Shown here: positions 33,347-45,004 of the stretch, one piece after another
Layout of the letters: each line of letters starts with the position of its first letter
Numbering within the stretch: the stretch's first letter is position 1
From: Adineta ricciae
Lineage: Eukaryota > Rotifera > Eurotatoria > Adinetida > Adinetidae
Reading direction: 5' to 3'
DNA: 64,000 nt
NCBI GenBank assembly: GCA_905250025.1
Contig: CAJNOJ010000208.1
Location: 62,001 to 126,000, forward strand
Position numbers and translations under genes: made by a program
The notes under the pieces: model-generated
The model's input: only the letters and a program-made list of their open reading frames with translations
Databases searched by the model: none
Told to the model about the DNA's origin: nothing

Positions 33347-34967
33347 ATGTCGAATACAATCAAACATCTATCCATTGAATTACCAACCGAACATAATGTG
33401 ACCCAAATTCCGAAACAACGTTCGAAATGGCTTTCCATCATTTACAATTTTAGCTCAGAAACAACAGCACATGGATTACCACGAATTGTTCACAGTGAAA
33501 ATCGTTTTAATCGTCTATATTGGTCCATTGCAACATTGGCTTGTGCTGCACTGATGATCTATTTTATTATTCGAGCAATTTTAGAGTATTTTACGTATCC
33601 AACACAAATTGATATCAGTATTGAATCAGAATGGCCACAACACTTTCCAGCATTTTCATTTTGCAATGTTGGTGGATTTCGTTTGGACGCTTTTGCTGTT
33701 CCATTTGCGAATTATACGAATTCGCACAATCTAACAAACACAAATGATTCATCCACAGTATATTTAGAACAAATTCCTTATCTGATTTCTTTTATGCGTG
33801 ATCTATTCAGCCAAAATTTAACCTTGGAACCGTTTGCTTTTCCACTTTCGGCAACACTAGTTTCATGTTCATATAATTCTCATCAATGTACCACAGCAGA
33901 CTTCGTTCCATTTATACATACAACTTACGGATACTGTTATACATTCAATGGAAAATTGAAAAATGAAAGTGAAGGTAGCGTACGAGATGGAACGGAATAC
34001 AATGGTCTCGGCATACTGAATCTGGGTCTTTATGTACACAGTAATCAATACATTCCATATATGACCGACAGTACAGTTCATTTTTATGAGACTTTCTTCG
34101 AAGTGTAATTTTCTCTTGTAGGCGTTGGCATAGTCGCTGTTATTCATGATAATACTCAAGTACCATTGATGGACACAGCCGGTTATAATTTAAATCCAGG
34201 ACAAAAACATAAGCTCAGTTATCGAAAGAAAAACTATGACTTTTTACCTGCGCCATATACCTTGTGTGAGTCGAAAACTGCTCCTTGGATGCAAACTATG
34301 TTTGAAAGTTATGAAAAATTTGATTACAAGTACTCAAAGCCGCTCTGTATCAAACTCGATGCACAGATATTTACGTAAGTTCACCTATAGCAGTATACTG
34401 AACATCTATCGTACATTTGAGTTCTACAGGTATGAAAAATGTGGTTGTGTTAATCCTTACTATTGGGATATTCGATCAGTTCTTTCACCGAAAACCAATA
34501 CTGTTATTTCTGCTCCTCTTTGCAATGTGACTAATAACTGTTATACAGAAGCTGCGAGTGCATATATTAACAGCACGAAGAGTATAAATAAAAATGATGA
34601 AGCGTCATGTCTACAAGAATGTGAAATGAATGATTTCATTATTAAGAAATCATCACTAGCAACACCCACTCTATGGCAACTGAACGATATTAAGTCGTTT
34701 GTTGAAAATTCGTCAATACCTCAACCTTCAGATTGGTCAACATCATGGCCTGACTATATTTTACAAAATTATCTCGCTGTAAGTGTTGTGCGCGAGACAG
34801 ATGTCGTCGAAAAGAATATTCAATCAGCGTCGCTTAGCATTGGAGATGTTATTTCGAACATTGGAGGGCAAACAGGACTATGGATTGGAATTAGTATTCT
34901 TTCGGTTATGGAGTTATTTGAAATGATCTATCGATTGCTACGATTAATCAAACGAAGAAATAAATGA
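33347..34967 (+). CDS. DEG/ENaC sodium channel subunit, second allele
   Basis: Exons 33347-34070, 34122-34374 and 34430-34967, exactly as in the allele at 24425-26045, encode 504 residues. The HG motif before TM1, the FPAFSFCNVGG segment, KCGCVNPYYWD and the NIGGQTGLWIG pore segment are conserved. One cysteine-context change is notable: CPQECEM in the first allele is CLQECEM here. The final 221 bp are identical to those of the other allele and to the start of the next contig. Confidence 0.9.
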
Positions 34968-34985
34968 GTATTTGACATGCATTTT

Positions 34986-35207
34986 NAAAATTATCTCGCT
35001 GTAAGTGTTGTGCGCGAGACAGATGTCGTCGAAAAGAATATTCAATCAGCGTCGCTTAGCATTGGAGATGTTATTTCGAACATTGGAGGGCAAACAGGAC
35101 TATGGATTGGAATTAGTATTCTTTCGGTTATGGAGTTATTTGAAATGATCTATCGATTGCTACGATTAATCAAACGAAGAAATAAATGAGTATTTGACAT
35201 GCATTTT
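34986..35207. other. Contig join with 221-bp duplicated overlap
   Basis: The N at 34986 is followed by 221 bp (34987-35207) identical to both 34765-34985 and 25843-26063. Two alleles therefore enter one shared contig. The apparent extra copy of the channel C-terminus (34987-35189) is not a separate gene. Confidence 0.93.
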
Positions 35208-35320
35208 ATGAATATTGTCGCATAAAACTTTTTCTACCTTTCCTTTTTTTTTATAAGCACCACGTGCACGCTCTTCACTGATGTTTTTCTCTTACTGATT
35301 TTTCGAACTTGTTGTTCTAG

Positions 35321-38300
35321 ATGGCTGAGAGTCCTTGTAAAACTGTTTCGAATGAAGATTGCTTGATAAATAAGGAAGTGATCGATTTATTAGCATCATT
35401 AATTGAAACTATCGACAAAAAAGAACAATCTGAAGAAGTAAATTTGGAAAATTTTACTCTATTATGGTGTGATAGTCAAGTAAATTCTTCTGCTGACAAT
35501 CGTCAAACACAATTAGACTTACGTCAATCGATCAATTTTCTAAAAACTTTCGAATCAGCAGATTCATGTCAATTATATATCGAAAGCCAATCGAACGAAT
35601 ATATCGTTTTAATTGTATCTGGTAGCATCGGACGCGAATTGATCCCGAATATACATTCTTTACCACAAGTCATTGCTATTTATGTCTTCTGTTTGGACAT
35701 ACGAGAGCACGAAACATGGTCTGCAAAGTACGAAAAAGTAGGCTGGAATACAATAAATTTAACATATACGCAACTCTTGTTTAGGTCAAGAAAGTCACAT
35801 CGGGCAAAGTTCAATTATTAGATGCGATTATAAATGATCAAGCGCAAAGAAATAATCTTGCGCGACAACAAAACATTGACATTACTGTTTTTAGTGTTGC
35901 AAATATGAGAAGTAGACCGACCGAGACAGTTGCTTCTTCCAGAGAATATTCCCATCAAAATCTTGATAGCGACTTTATGTGGTCGCAGCTAATTGTCGAA
36001 GTTCTATTGAAAATGAACGAAACACTTCGCGAACACTATTTTAACATATTTATTGCCAATTGTAAAAAACAATATCATGGTAATTTGAATGATTTGAAAA
36101 TTGTCGATGAATTAGAAGAATATTATTATGCACCTGCTGCCCTTTTCTGGTATACTCGAGATTCGTTCTTGTATCGTGTTCTAAATAGAGCATTACGATG
36201 CCGTGATGATCATGTATTAGTTACTATGGCGTTTTTCATTCACGATATCTATATTGGACTGCAAGAAAAGCAAAAGGAATTGGCAAAAGAATCATCGACC
36301 ATACGTGTTTATCGAGGACAGTTAATGTCAATTGTCGAGCTCGAAAAGATGAAGACAAGTGTTGGTAAATATATTTCAATCAATAGTTTCTTTTCGACGA
36401 CAAAACAACGACAATTAGCATGGGAAATTTATGCGGGTGCAAAAAATAATCGAAGCAATCAATCTGAAGAGGCGATACTTTTTGAAATCGATGCTGATGC
36501 GAATCTAATGGATGCCAAACCGTTTGCTGACATTACAAATCACAGTGCATTTGATAAAACGGAGCAAGAAGTTTTATTTATGCTCGGAAGTATATTTAAA
36601 ATTGTTGCTATTTCTCAAACTGAAGAAGAAAACCTGTGGATAATTAAATTAGAATTAAGTACCGAAAAAGAGAATGAATTAAAATCGGTTGCTGATTATA
36701 TGAAAAAAGAAATACCAGAGGAGACGGATATGATGTCTCTTGGTATAATTTATTACAATATGGGAAAGTACTTCGAAGCAGAACAATACTTTGAGAAAAC
36801 GGCTAATATATTATCTGAAGCAGATGCCAATCTTGCAGGATGTTACAGTAATCTAGGAATGATTGCTTACTGTGGATATGGCGATTATCAGAAAGCTTTC
36901 GTTAATTATTCCAAAGCGCTCGAGCTTGAACTAAGAAAACCATTGCAGCATAAGCATACCCTTGGCAATATATTCAATAATTTGGGTAATGTTTTAAGAC
37001 AACAAGGTCGATATACTGAGGCGCTTGAGCAGTACTCAAATGTGTTCAAAATAGATTTAGACAACAAGGGACTTCAAGGTGTTCTCTTAGCTGCAGTCTA
37101 TCTAAATATAGGAATTGTTTACAAAGAATTAGGGAAACATGTCTTAGCTTTGGAAAGTATGAATGAATCCTTAACAATCACATCGCGAGAACTACCTGAA
37201 AATCATCCGACTCTCGCCAGTATATACAATTATATTGCACTCGTACAACAAAGTACTAGAGACTTTGAATCATCTATGAGGAATTTTCAAAGAGCTTTGT
37301 CGATTCAGTTGGCTGCATCGCCAGATCATCCTGAAACCGCTATTACGTATAATAACATCGGAATGACATATGTGCTTGGATCCAAAAATTATACCGAAGC
37401 TCTCATAAATTATGAAAAGTCGTTAAAAATCTTTGAAAACGCCTCTTTAACATCAAATCGTCCGGCGATGGTATCTCTGCTTACGAATATTGGCTTCTTA
37501 TATCGGCGGAGAGAAAGCTATGATTTGGCTTTGAAATACTACGAGAGAGCTCTACAGGTGCAATTAGAATGGGCACCGNTCGGAATGACATATGTGCTTG
37601 GATCCAAAAATTATACCGAAGCTCTCATAAATTATGAAAAGTCGTTAAAAATCTTTGAAAACGCCTCTTTAACATCAAATCGTCCGGCGATGGTATCTCT
37701 GCTTACGAATATTGGCTTCTTATATCGGCGGAGAGAAAGCTATGATTTGGCTTTGAAATACTACGAGAGAGCTCTACAGGTGCAATTAGAATGGGCACCG
37801 AGCCATTCAACTACTGCTGTTATTTACGATAATTTAGGTTTGATTTATCAAGATGGCTTTCAAAATTATAGCGAAGCATTGTCTAATCACAAAAAGGCCA
37901 TTGAAATAATTAAAACTACATTACCAGCAGACCACCCGGATCTAAGAAAAGCATTATCTCACATAGCTGATGTTTATAATGAAACAGACGAATACGAACT
38001 AGCTTTAGCGACTTATCAAGAAGCATTGAAGATTATGCCATCATCTATACTGTATCAAACTGGTATTGCAGCACTTTATGCTAAGTTAGCCCTCGTTTAC
38101 ACAAATGGCTTCCACAATTATATCGACGCATTGAGCAATCTAGAAAAAGCACTGTACATTTACACAAATCTTTCTTTATCCGATCAGATAAGTGTAGTTC
38201 TTCATTGTATTCAAGAGGTGAAGGAACGACAGGAAAATGAGTAAGCACTACAATACTCTATTGCCTGTCTATGTATTTCTTTTTAGCAATCCGTTGGAGT

Positions 38301-39016
38301 ACAATTTAACTCCCAAACATCGGTACTCTATGAAACAAATATTAGGCGACGGTGAAGTTCTTACAAATATGTATGATAGTAGAATATGTGTCCCTATGTC
38401 TGAGTTTATACGAAGCAACACAACTGTTGCCTTATATTTCGCAAATCATGCTTCGTCGTTCAGTTGTTGGGTTACTTCTGAGTTAGCCGAGATATACAAA
38501 CAAATGTTATCGAGCGAAACTGATCCGTCATTATCATTTGATATTATATATGTATGGCTGTGTGATTCGGATGAAGAATCCTTCATAAAAAGTTATAGAG
38601 AAATGCCCTGGAAAACGTTACCTTATCGTAGAAAAGATACCATGATTTTATTACAAAGAATGTTGACATATTTCAATCTAGAACGGATGCCAAGATTAAT
38701 TGTCTTCAAGGCAACAACTGGTGAGATTTTATCAGAAGATGGGCATCGCGCATTGATTCAAATGAAACTGAACGCAATCAAGCAGTGGTGCTGTGGAGAA
38801 AAAGCAATTCGTTCACGATCACCATGTGAAGAATTTATTTGGTATAGTGTACAATGTGATGGTGACTGTGGTATGTTGGCTTTGAAAGGATTAAGATATC
38901 ACTGCAAAACGTGCGAAAATTATGATTTATGTGCAAGGTGTAAAGAAGCGAAAGGACATGAACATGCGTTGGAGCTAATGGAACCATCGTACGAAAGTGA
39001 TGAGGAACAACAATGA
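35321..39016 (+). CDS. ADP-ribosyltransferase-TPR-nucleoredoxin-like-ZZ finger protein
   Basis: Exons 35321-35737, 35785-38240 and 38287-39016 join in phase across 47- and 46-bp introns (gtaggc...ttgtttag and gtaagc...tttttag). After removing a 222-bp assembly duplication the protein is about 1126 residues. Order: a bdelloid N-terminal domain (about 1-160); an ART domain with R in VYRG (residue 316), the FFSTT serine and an EQE glutamate pair (R-S-ExE class); about ten kinesin-light-chain-like TPRs; a thioredoxin-fold nucleoredoxin-like domain; a C-terminal ZZ zinc finger (CDGDC, CKTC, CARC, H-x-H). The thioredoxin-like part lacks the WCxxC site. Predicted cytosolic mono-ADP-ribosyltransferase with protein-binding arms. 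If the last intron is not used, this would be two genes with the second start at 38237. Confidence 0.7.
37579..37800. other. Contig join with 221-bp duplication inside a coding exon
   Basis: After the N at 37579, 37580-37800 repeats 37358-37578 exactly. The added 222 bases equal 74 codons, so the frame survives and two false TPRs appear in the translation. Confidence 0.93.
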
Positions 39017-39068
39017 GTGAATATATATCATACAAGTTGAAAAAGATAATATAATAAAAATCTAGGAG

Positions 39069-40168
39069 TTAAATTTGTGTCAGTAGTTGTTGATTCAGAA
39101 TATTACCAGTTGTTTCAGACGAAGATGAAAGTGGTTGATTCTTTCGATGCCATGGACAAAGAGTTAACACTTCGATCGTCTGCTTACGAAACCGTTTCGA
39201 TGCTACGTAATAACAATAGAATGAACTCTAAAATCAAATCGAAAATGACCTCCTCGATTATGTACGACAGAATTGCTTACAGCAAATGTACTATAATTAC
39301 AAGTGACAACAACCATTTGAATTAATTGTTCTTCAGCTTGTTGCAATGCACTTTTAGACATATGCTTTGTTGCACATGTGTAAATTTGTACAACAGCAAA
39401 CGGAGTTTCACAGCAGAGTACAATCATAATTTGAACTAAAATCATATTCGTTATTTGTTTTGTTAGATGTGATAATCGCGCAGATCGACGATGTACTACA
39501 ACTACGGTATGTTGATCACTGTCTATTGCATGAAGCTGTCGGTAAGTAAGAAATCCGAAGATACCAATAATAATCAAAGGAATAATTGTACTGAAAGCAA
39601 TGACAACGAAATAATTCCGATATTGTGAATAGTGTTTACTAGTTGTTCGACATGCCGGTTTACCTTTAATACTGATAAGATCTTGAAAAATAACAGATGG
39701 AATTTGATGACAAAACCAAAAGCATGCAAAAGCAAAGATAATATACCGAGCAGTTTGAATTTGACTTTTCCGTCGGAGAGTAACTGATGGCGAAGAAGAG
39801 AAATATGCGTCTATCGACTGAAGACAAAGACATGTCAATGAATTGAATACACCAAATTCTAATAAAGCAAGACGAATTCGACACCAGAAGCGACTTTTCA
39901 CGGACAAATCTACTTGAAAACTATGATCAAGTACCCGAAGACCCAGCCCAAGAACTAACACCAGTAGGTCATAAAAAGTCTTGCACAAGATATAGAATGA
40001 CGATGCATTGTGTTTGTAATTGTTCAGTTTGACGAACACGATGACATTCAGTAGATTACCCAGTATACCAATGATACATAGAGGCAAGGCAAAAGTATGG
40101 CTGAGATATCTGGAAGCGAGTTGAAATTGAGATATGGATGATGTATTTACAGTGATGTTCATCGACAA
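39069..40168 (-). CDS. Rhodopsin-family GPCR
   Basis: Two exons: 39281-40168 and 39069-39227, split by a 53-bp intron (gtaagc...gattttag) that joins in phase. The result is 348 residues with seven helices: TM1 with GILGNLLNVIVF, TM3 with a CLQSIDAYF variant of the DRY region (D-A-Y, arginine missing), a long basic third loop with VVVVHRRSARLSHL, TM6 with an FxxCCETPF-like motif, and TM7 completed only by the second exon (FASSFYCYYVASKRFRKQ). Without splicing the frame would end in a nonsense tail after TM7. It is convergent with the ART gene (stop codons 52 bp apart) and divergent from the next ART gene. The loss of the DRY arginine suggests unusual coupling. Ligand unknown. Confidence 0.8.
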
Positions 40169-41140
40169 GAACTTCTCTCAGTTACGATTCTGCGTAGAAG
40201 GAATATTCTGATTTGATCACATCTACTCAAGCACTATGTTTTCTTTTCATATCAACACAATTAGACTGCACGTACATAGATAGACTATCATATTACACTA
40301 TCACGTTTTCACAGAGATAGGAAATAGGAAGACGAAGTAATGAGACTAAATATTGAATTTTCAATATAAATTAATAACAAGTCAACTCTCTCTTTATGTA
40401 TATGGTCGGATATGTCTTTGCGATGTAATTTTACACTGTAATTTTTCATTATCTAAGGCCGAAATGAATTTCATGCAATCATTTTAAAAATGATAGTAAA
40501 AATCAAATAAAAAGTTTCGAAATACTATTATTTATAATAGAATCCGTATATTTTTAAAACTGTATAGTTTCTTTGCGCGCTGAGTTTCGCTTTTAGCATT
40601 GTGGCTCAGTTTTGTCTATGCGGACCATGTGGGTTAAAGCTATATAGTTTTCTTTTCTTACATTGCTACCAGTTTGATTTTCTCCGGAAACAATAGAATG
40701 TCTATGACAATAGCTGATATTTACATTGTTCGTCGCGCATTACGTTACCAATACACATTTTCTTACCTTCACGACTGACATAATGAAACGGTAGTTCTCT
40801 GGCAAAATGCCAGAAAAGCAACTGGACGTGATTAAAAAAATCTTGACGCACGCTGTCACCAATATTTACCACTATTTTTCGTTAAATTATTCACTGTTGG
40901 CTCAAGAATATGCTCTACTTGGAAAAAACCCAGTAAAAGACAACATTTAAATGTATATAAAGCGAAATAAAGAGGTTTGAGTATTTTCAAACAATTTTTT
41001 GTGATTCTCGTCGCATGATAACACATTACGCATAAAATAAATAGCGAACGTCATGGGGTGAAGTACGAAGAAATAATTCCCAAGTTTCATTTGAGTCAAT
41101 TCTTTTGCACAATTTTATTCGTTTTATGACACAGAAAGTA
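40169..41140. promoter_or_regulatory. Divergent promoter region between GPCR and ART genes
   Basis: About 970 bp separate the two start codons. A TATATAAAG box lies at 40954-40962, about 180 bp before the ART start, and is conserved at 55339-55347 in the second allele. No coding sequence is seen. The box assignment rests on sequence and position only. Confidence 0.4.
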
Positions 41141-43000
41141 ATGGCTACGGCAATTAATATTCTTCCTCAACCAAACATGGATGACTGTGTAAACGATTTG
41201 TTGATAGTGCGTCTTGTAGATGCGTCATCAGGTAGCGATGTTCATCAAATTAAAATGAAAAGCGGGCTGCTCAAAATCCACAATGTAAGATATTTCAACC
41301 AAAGCGTTCAAAGATTGAAAAGCGATTTAAAACCATGGATACCACTACCTTCTGAGGCAAGACAATCATGGTCTGAAATGCTGGGACAACCAGAAAGTAA
41401 GTCAGTCGAATTCAATGATATAGATGAATGTATCCGCTACATACAATTATTTCGCAAGAAAAGAATTATTCTTCTGATATTCAATGAACAGGCAAATGTT
41501 AACTATATTAAGTCAGCTATTGGAGATTTAGCAAACGTTATTGGAATCTACCGTTGTATCTCTCAAAGACAATATAAAAACAGAAGAAGTCGTTTATTTT
41601 CCAAGAACAAACACTCTGTACTGAGAAGGTTTGCGGAAATCGATGTTACCTCTCCTACTGAAACTCTTGATAAATCTCAGCAAGCAGTTCTGATGACAAT
41701 TATCTTTCTCGACCTGATACAATATATTCCACAACGAAATAATGCAATGGATGATTTTATAAAATATTGTGAAGAGAAGTATCGAGGTGATAAAAAATAT
41801 CCACAGTACATAGTAGAGATGGACGAGTTCAAAAGATCCTACCAGCGGAACGCAATACACTGGTTTTCAAGAAATAAGACTTTTCTTAACCGTATGGTTA
41901 GTAACACTTGTGCTGCTCTGGACTTTGATGCACTACCAAAAGTAAGCTTCTTTTTGCGCGATTTATATCAAGAATTGGAAAAGCAGCATACTGAACAAAT
42001 ACAATCTGGACGATTGCGATCAGGTTTGACAGTGTATCGTGGTGCCAAAATGATGGAAGAGGAATTGAACCAATTTCAACAAGGTGCTTTATTTGTAAAT
42101 AGATGCTTCGTTTCTACTACTACAGAAAAAAATGTTATAGCTGGATTTGCAGGTGAAGGTAGCGGTTTGACTAATGGTCATTCAGTTTTTCTCACAATGA
42201 ACATTGATTATATTGACATTCGAGACAAGCCAGTTGCACATATTGATCATATCAGTCAAATGTCGGACGAGAAAGAAGTGCTTTTGTGTATGGGAATTAT
42301 TTTTCGCGTCAAATCATGCATACAAACTGGAAGCGGTCTGAACTCAAGATGGGAAATTGAAATGGTTCGCGGAGAAGAAGAAGTGAAACTTGAGAGACAT
42401 GCAAGTCAATACCTCAACTCGATAGCAGATAGTGGTTTAAGCGTGTTTACCGCCATGCAATTTACAACAGATATCAAAGATCATCTCAAGTCAACTTCTC
42501 GAACATACCATGCACCACACACATCAACCGGAGAACATCAGTCGATCGCAGTTAATAACCATAACACGTCTGCGCAGGTGAGTTCATCACCCCTTGTTAT
42601 ATAAAAGAAACGATTTAGCTTTCATTGAAAGTGGTAAAAGAACATGTTAGTTTCATTTGAACCGGCTCTTTCCGTTTGCGTTTATGAATAGTAGTACACA
42701 TACTGACTTTATACATTGAATCTATTATTTAGCAACTTGACAATGCACCAACGTCACGCGAGCTCACTGTGATGGAACATCTTCCTGATAATCCACACAT
42801 CGCGATAGAAATTCCTGAACAACCACCTAGTTCACAGGTATGAATTTGATTATGAAATCTATTGTTTAAAAGTATTCAATTGTAGATAGTTTCCAGTGCT
42901 ACCACGGGTATGACTTTCATTCAACAAGCCATAAACGTTTTTGCGATTTTAAATGTATTGGGAGCTGTTCCATTTTTCGTTCACGCTGTGAATGATCTCA
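41141..43000 (+). CDS. ADP-ribosyltransferase with C-terminal membrane helix
   Basis: Exons 41141-42577, 42733-42837 and 42886-43000, with introns of 155 and 48 bp. The start is taken as the Met conserved in both alleles; an earlier Met is Ile in the other copy. An N-terminal domain of about 230 residues resembles that of the neighbouring ART-TPR protein in layout (IILLIF and VIGIYRC strands). The ART core has R300 (VYRG), S325 (FVSTTTE) and E377-x-E379 (EKE), the arginine-specific signature. Exon 2 is a Pro/Glu-rich linker; exon 3 encodes a hydrophobic helix (INVFAILNVLGAVPFF). The enzyme is thus probably membrane-tethered with the ART side cytosolic, since no signal peptide is seen. The 3' end after 43000 is unresolved. 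Confidence 0.7.
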
Positions 43001-43116
43001 GTAAGCTTCTTTTGATATGTAATTAAGAAATCTAAGCTTAGTGGATTTCTATCGTTTAAAACCATAGTCGGATAGAAAATTCTGACTACTTGACGTCAAA
43101 ATCATTTTTATTCCAG

Positions 43117-43549
43117 CACGACATCAATTGCTTTATTGTCAAATTTAGAATCATCTGATGGACCACCGATATGTAAAGCAGTACCATCTGTCCAAAATCC
43201 ATCGCCGAACTATCAAGTAGAACATCTTTACTTTTTCTGTTCTGAAACGCTGTCCAATATGACTATCATCCAAAAAGTTCAACGCACGTTTAATGAAACT
43301 CATGCTCAGCAATATCAAACATTTTGGAATCATTCAACAAATATGACGTATGTGGAAAATCCAACAGAGATTATTTACACTTGGTTTTCGCTACCTGGCA
43401 TGTACATCGTCAAAGAAAGTTTTCCTCACTTCATCGAAGCGCAATTCTATTACACAGCTAATGCATCACGTATCCTAGGAAACGACACTTGGGAAATATG
43501 GGTTCAATTTATCAACGGACGACATTTTCATTTATCGGGCACTTTCTAA
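43117..43549 (+). CDS. Open frame downstream of ART: possible ectodomain exon
   Basis: Preceded by a clear acceptor (tttttattccag), this frame of about 143 codons contains several N-glycosylation sites and a segment EIIYTWFSLPGMYIVKESF, as expected of an extracellular domain following a membrane helix. The phase does not match the donor at 43000 (phase 1 against phase 2), so either a splice site is missed or a frameshift is present. In the second allele (about 57500-57942) the acceptor AG is lost and an extra A breaks the frame. I regard it as a decaying last exon of the ART gene. Confidence 0.4.
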
Positions 43550-43826
43550 AAAGGATGACTTTTATGTATTGTTTCGTAAATAAAAGGGTTTCGTACATGT
43601 CGGATTATAGAAAAATAGTTACGATAGTTAAAAATTAGAATGTTAGATTATAATAGTTTTTGTATACCGTTCGTGTGGCAGATGAGTTTCTATCTAATTA
43701 ATTGGTGAAGCTTTTCTTGCAATAATACAAGTAGTATATGTAATACATTTAATACATCTCTAAATTTCTAGATGAGAACAAAAAGAAATATTCTAACGAA
43801 GAAGAATACTTGATAAATATCGGTGG

Positions 43827-44007
43827 GAAGCTAGCACGACCAAACGATATGTTAGCTAAAAACTTCTTTACTAAATATATCCCGTACGTGAAAACTACAC
43901 CATTCGACCCAGAATTAAATTCCGCATTAAATGGTGTAGTTTTCATGGACGGAGCATACTTAGTAAACAAGTTTTTAGCTAACATATTGTTTGTTCGTGC
44001 TAGCTTC
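43827..44007. repeat. 181-bp near-perfect palindrome
   Basis: The ends GAAGCTAGCACG and CGTGCTAGCTTC pair, and pairing continues with few mismatches to the centre GAATTAAATTC at 43917. As a result both strands carry almost the same open frame. It has almost no spacer, unlike ordinary MITEs. Confidence 0.85.
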
Positions 44008-44888
44008 ACACTGATTTCTTTGCAAGGTTATTTTAGGATGCCAATAATTTTGTATACATTTCGCTGATAGACGCGGTTTTTTCTTAAAGACTGCAGTATC
44101 TAAAATAAACCGCGGCTAATCGCGGTACGGTACACTGCAGTATGGACTTACCAGGGTGGTCTCAAAAGGAAGCGCAACATGGTGCATTACCAAAAAGTGT
44201 GATGAGGTGTATATTAGTTGTGGTTTTCGAGAAGCGCCGTCTTTCATGATTTATATTTTGTAAATTTCTTATTATAAACTATGCTTTTCAGATTTTTAGA
44301 AAGATTCTTTTATTCTGAAATATTAGTCTTATAATCTCTCTCGATTTTTATTCTATTTTTATGATGATGATCTATGGCTTAAATTTCGATACATAAAACC
44401 ATGATGTCGTACAAAAAAGATTGATTCGAATTAAATTTAGTGCTTTTTTTCTTAAGAATCGAAGAAAATTTTAACATGGTCATTTCAAAAGCGAAAAAGT
44501 AATATTTCTATATCACAGCCGACAGAACACTGTTAATTTATGAGAAGCTGAAACATTTTGAGAATGATGGCCAGAGAACGACGCAAAGATAGTGGTTAAC
44601 TGTTCGAATTCGTAAACTTCTGCTAGAAATCTTTGTACAGTATTGTAAATTCTGTGTTTCTTCATTTCTCGATAAACAGAACTTTTACAAGTGGACTGCT
44701 AAACTATATAATTGAAGTGATTGTCACCTCTTGGTGATCTTTCTATGAGAAAGTTAACAAACAGACACTTTTAACTATTTAATCCACTGAGTTTGCACTT
44801 TGTAGAAAGCATGAACCCCAAATAAGACCCAGGTTATTATGGCACGGTCGGTTCCAGCCGGAAGTTCAAACGTAGGTTCCAGACATTG

Positions 44889-45004
44889 CCTGACCGTTTC
44901 CTGCAAACTTCGAGCTGGAAACGGTCAGGAACTGATCCGATATTTCTTGTGCAATTCCGGCGGCAAGGAACCTGCTGGAATCGGCGAAAACTGTGCCGGA
45001 ATTG
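44889..45004. repeat. Two perfect hairpins in a GC-rich island
   Basis: CCTGACCGTTTCC (44889-44901) pairs exactly with 44917-44929 (13 bp, 15-bp loop). CAATTCCGGC (44952-44961) pairs exactly with 44995-45004 (10 bp, 33-bp loop). The surrounding 200 bp is more GC-rich than its neighbours. Confidence 0.8.

Noticed and set aside
34977..35189. Third copy of a DEG/ENaC C-terminus as a gene
   Set aside because: It is the 221-bp contig overlap, identical to the preceding sequence.
38237..38286. Separate gene start (Met at 38237) for the nucleoredoxin-ZZ protein
   Set aside because: The first codons are pyrimidine-rich intron-like sequence ending tttttag and begin at a GTAAGC donor; splicing joins both frames in phase.
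39077..39325. 82-codon plus-strand frame
   Set aside because: It is antisense to the last exon and intron of the GPCR, whose splicing and TM7 are convincing.
43749..44067. Near-identical open frames on both strands
   Set aside because: They are a consequence of the 181-bp palindrome.
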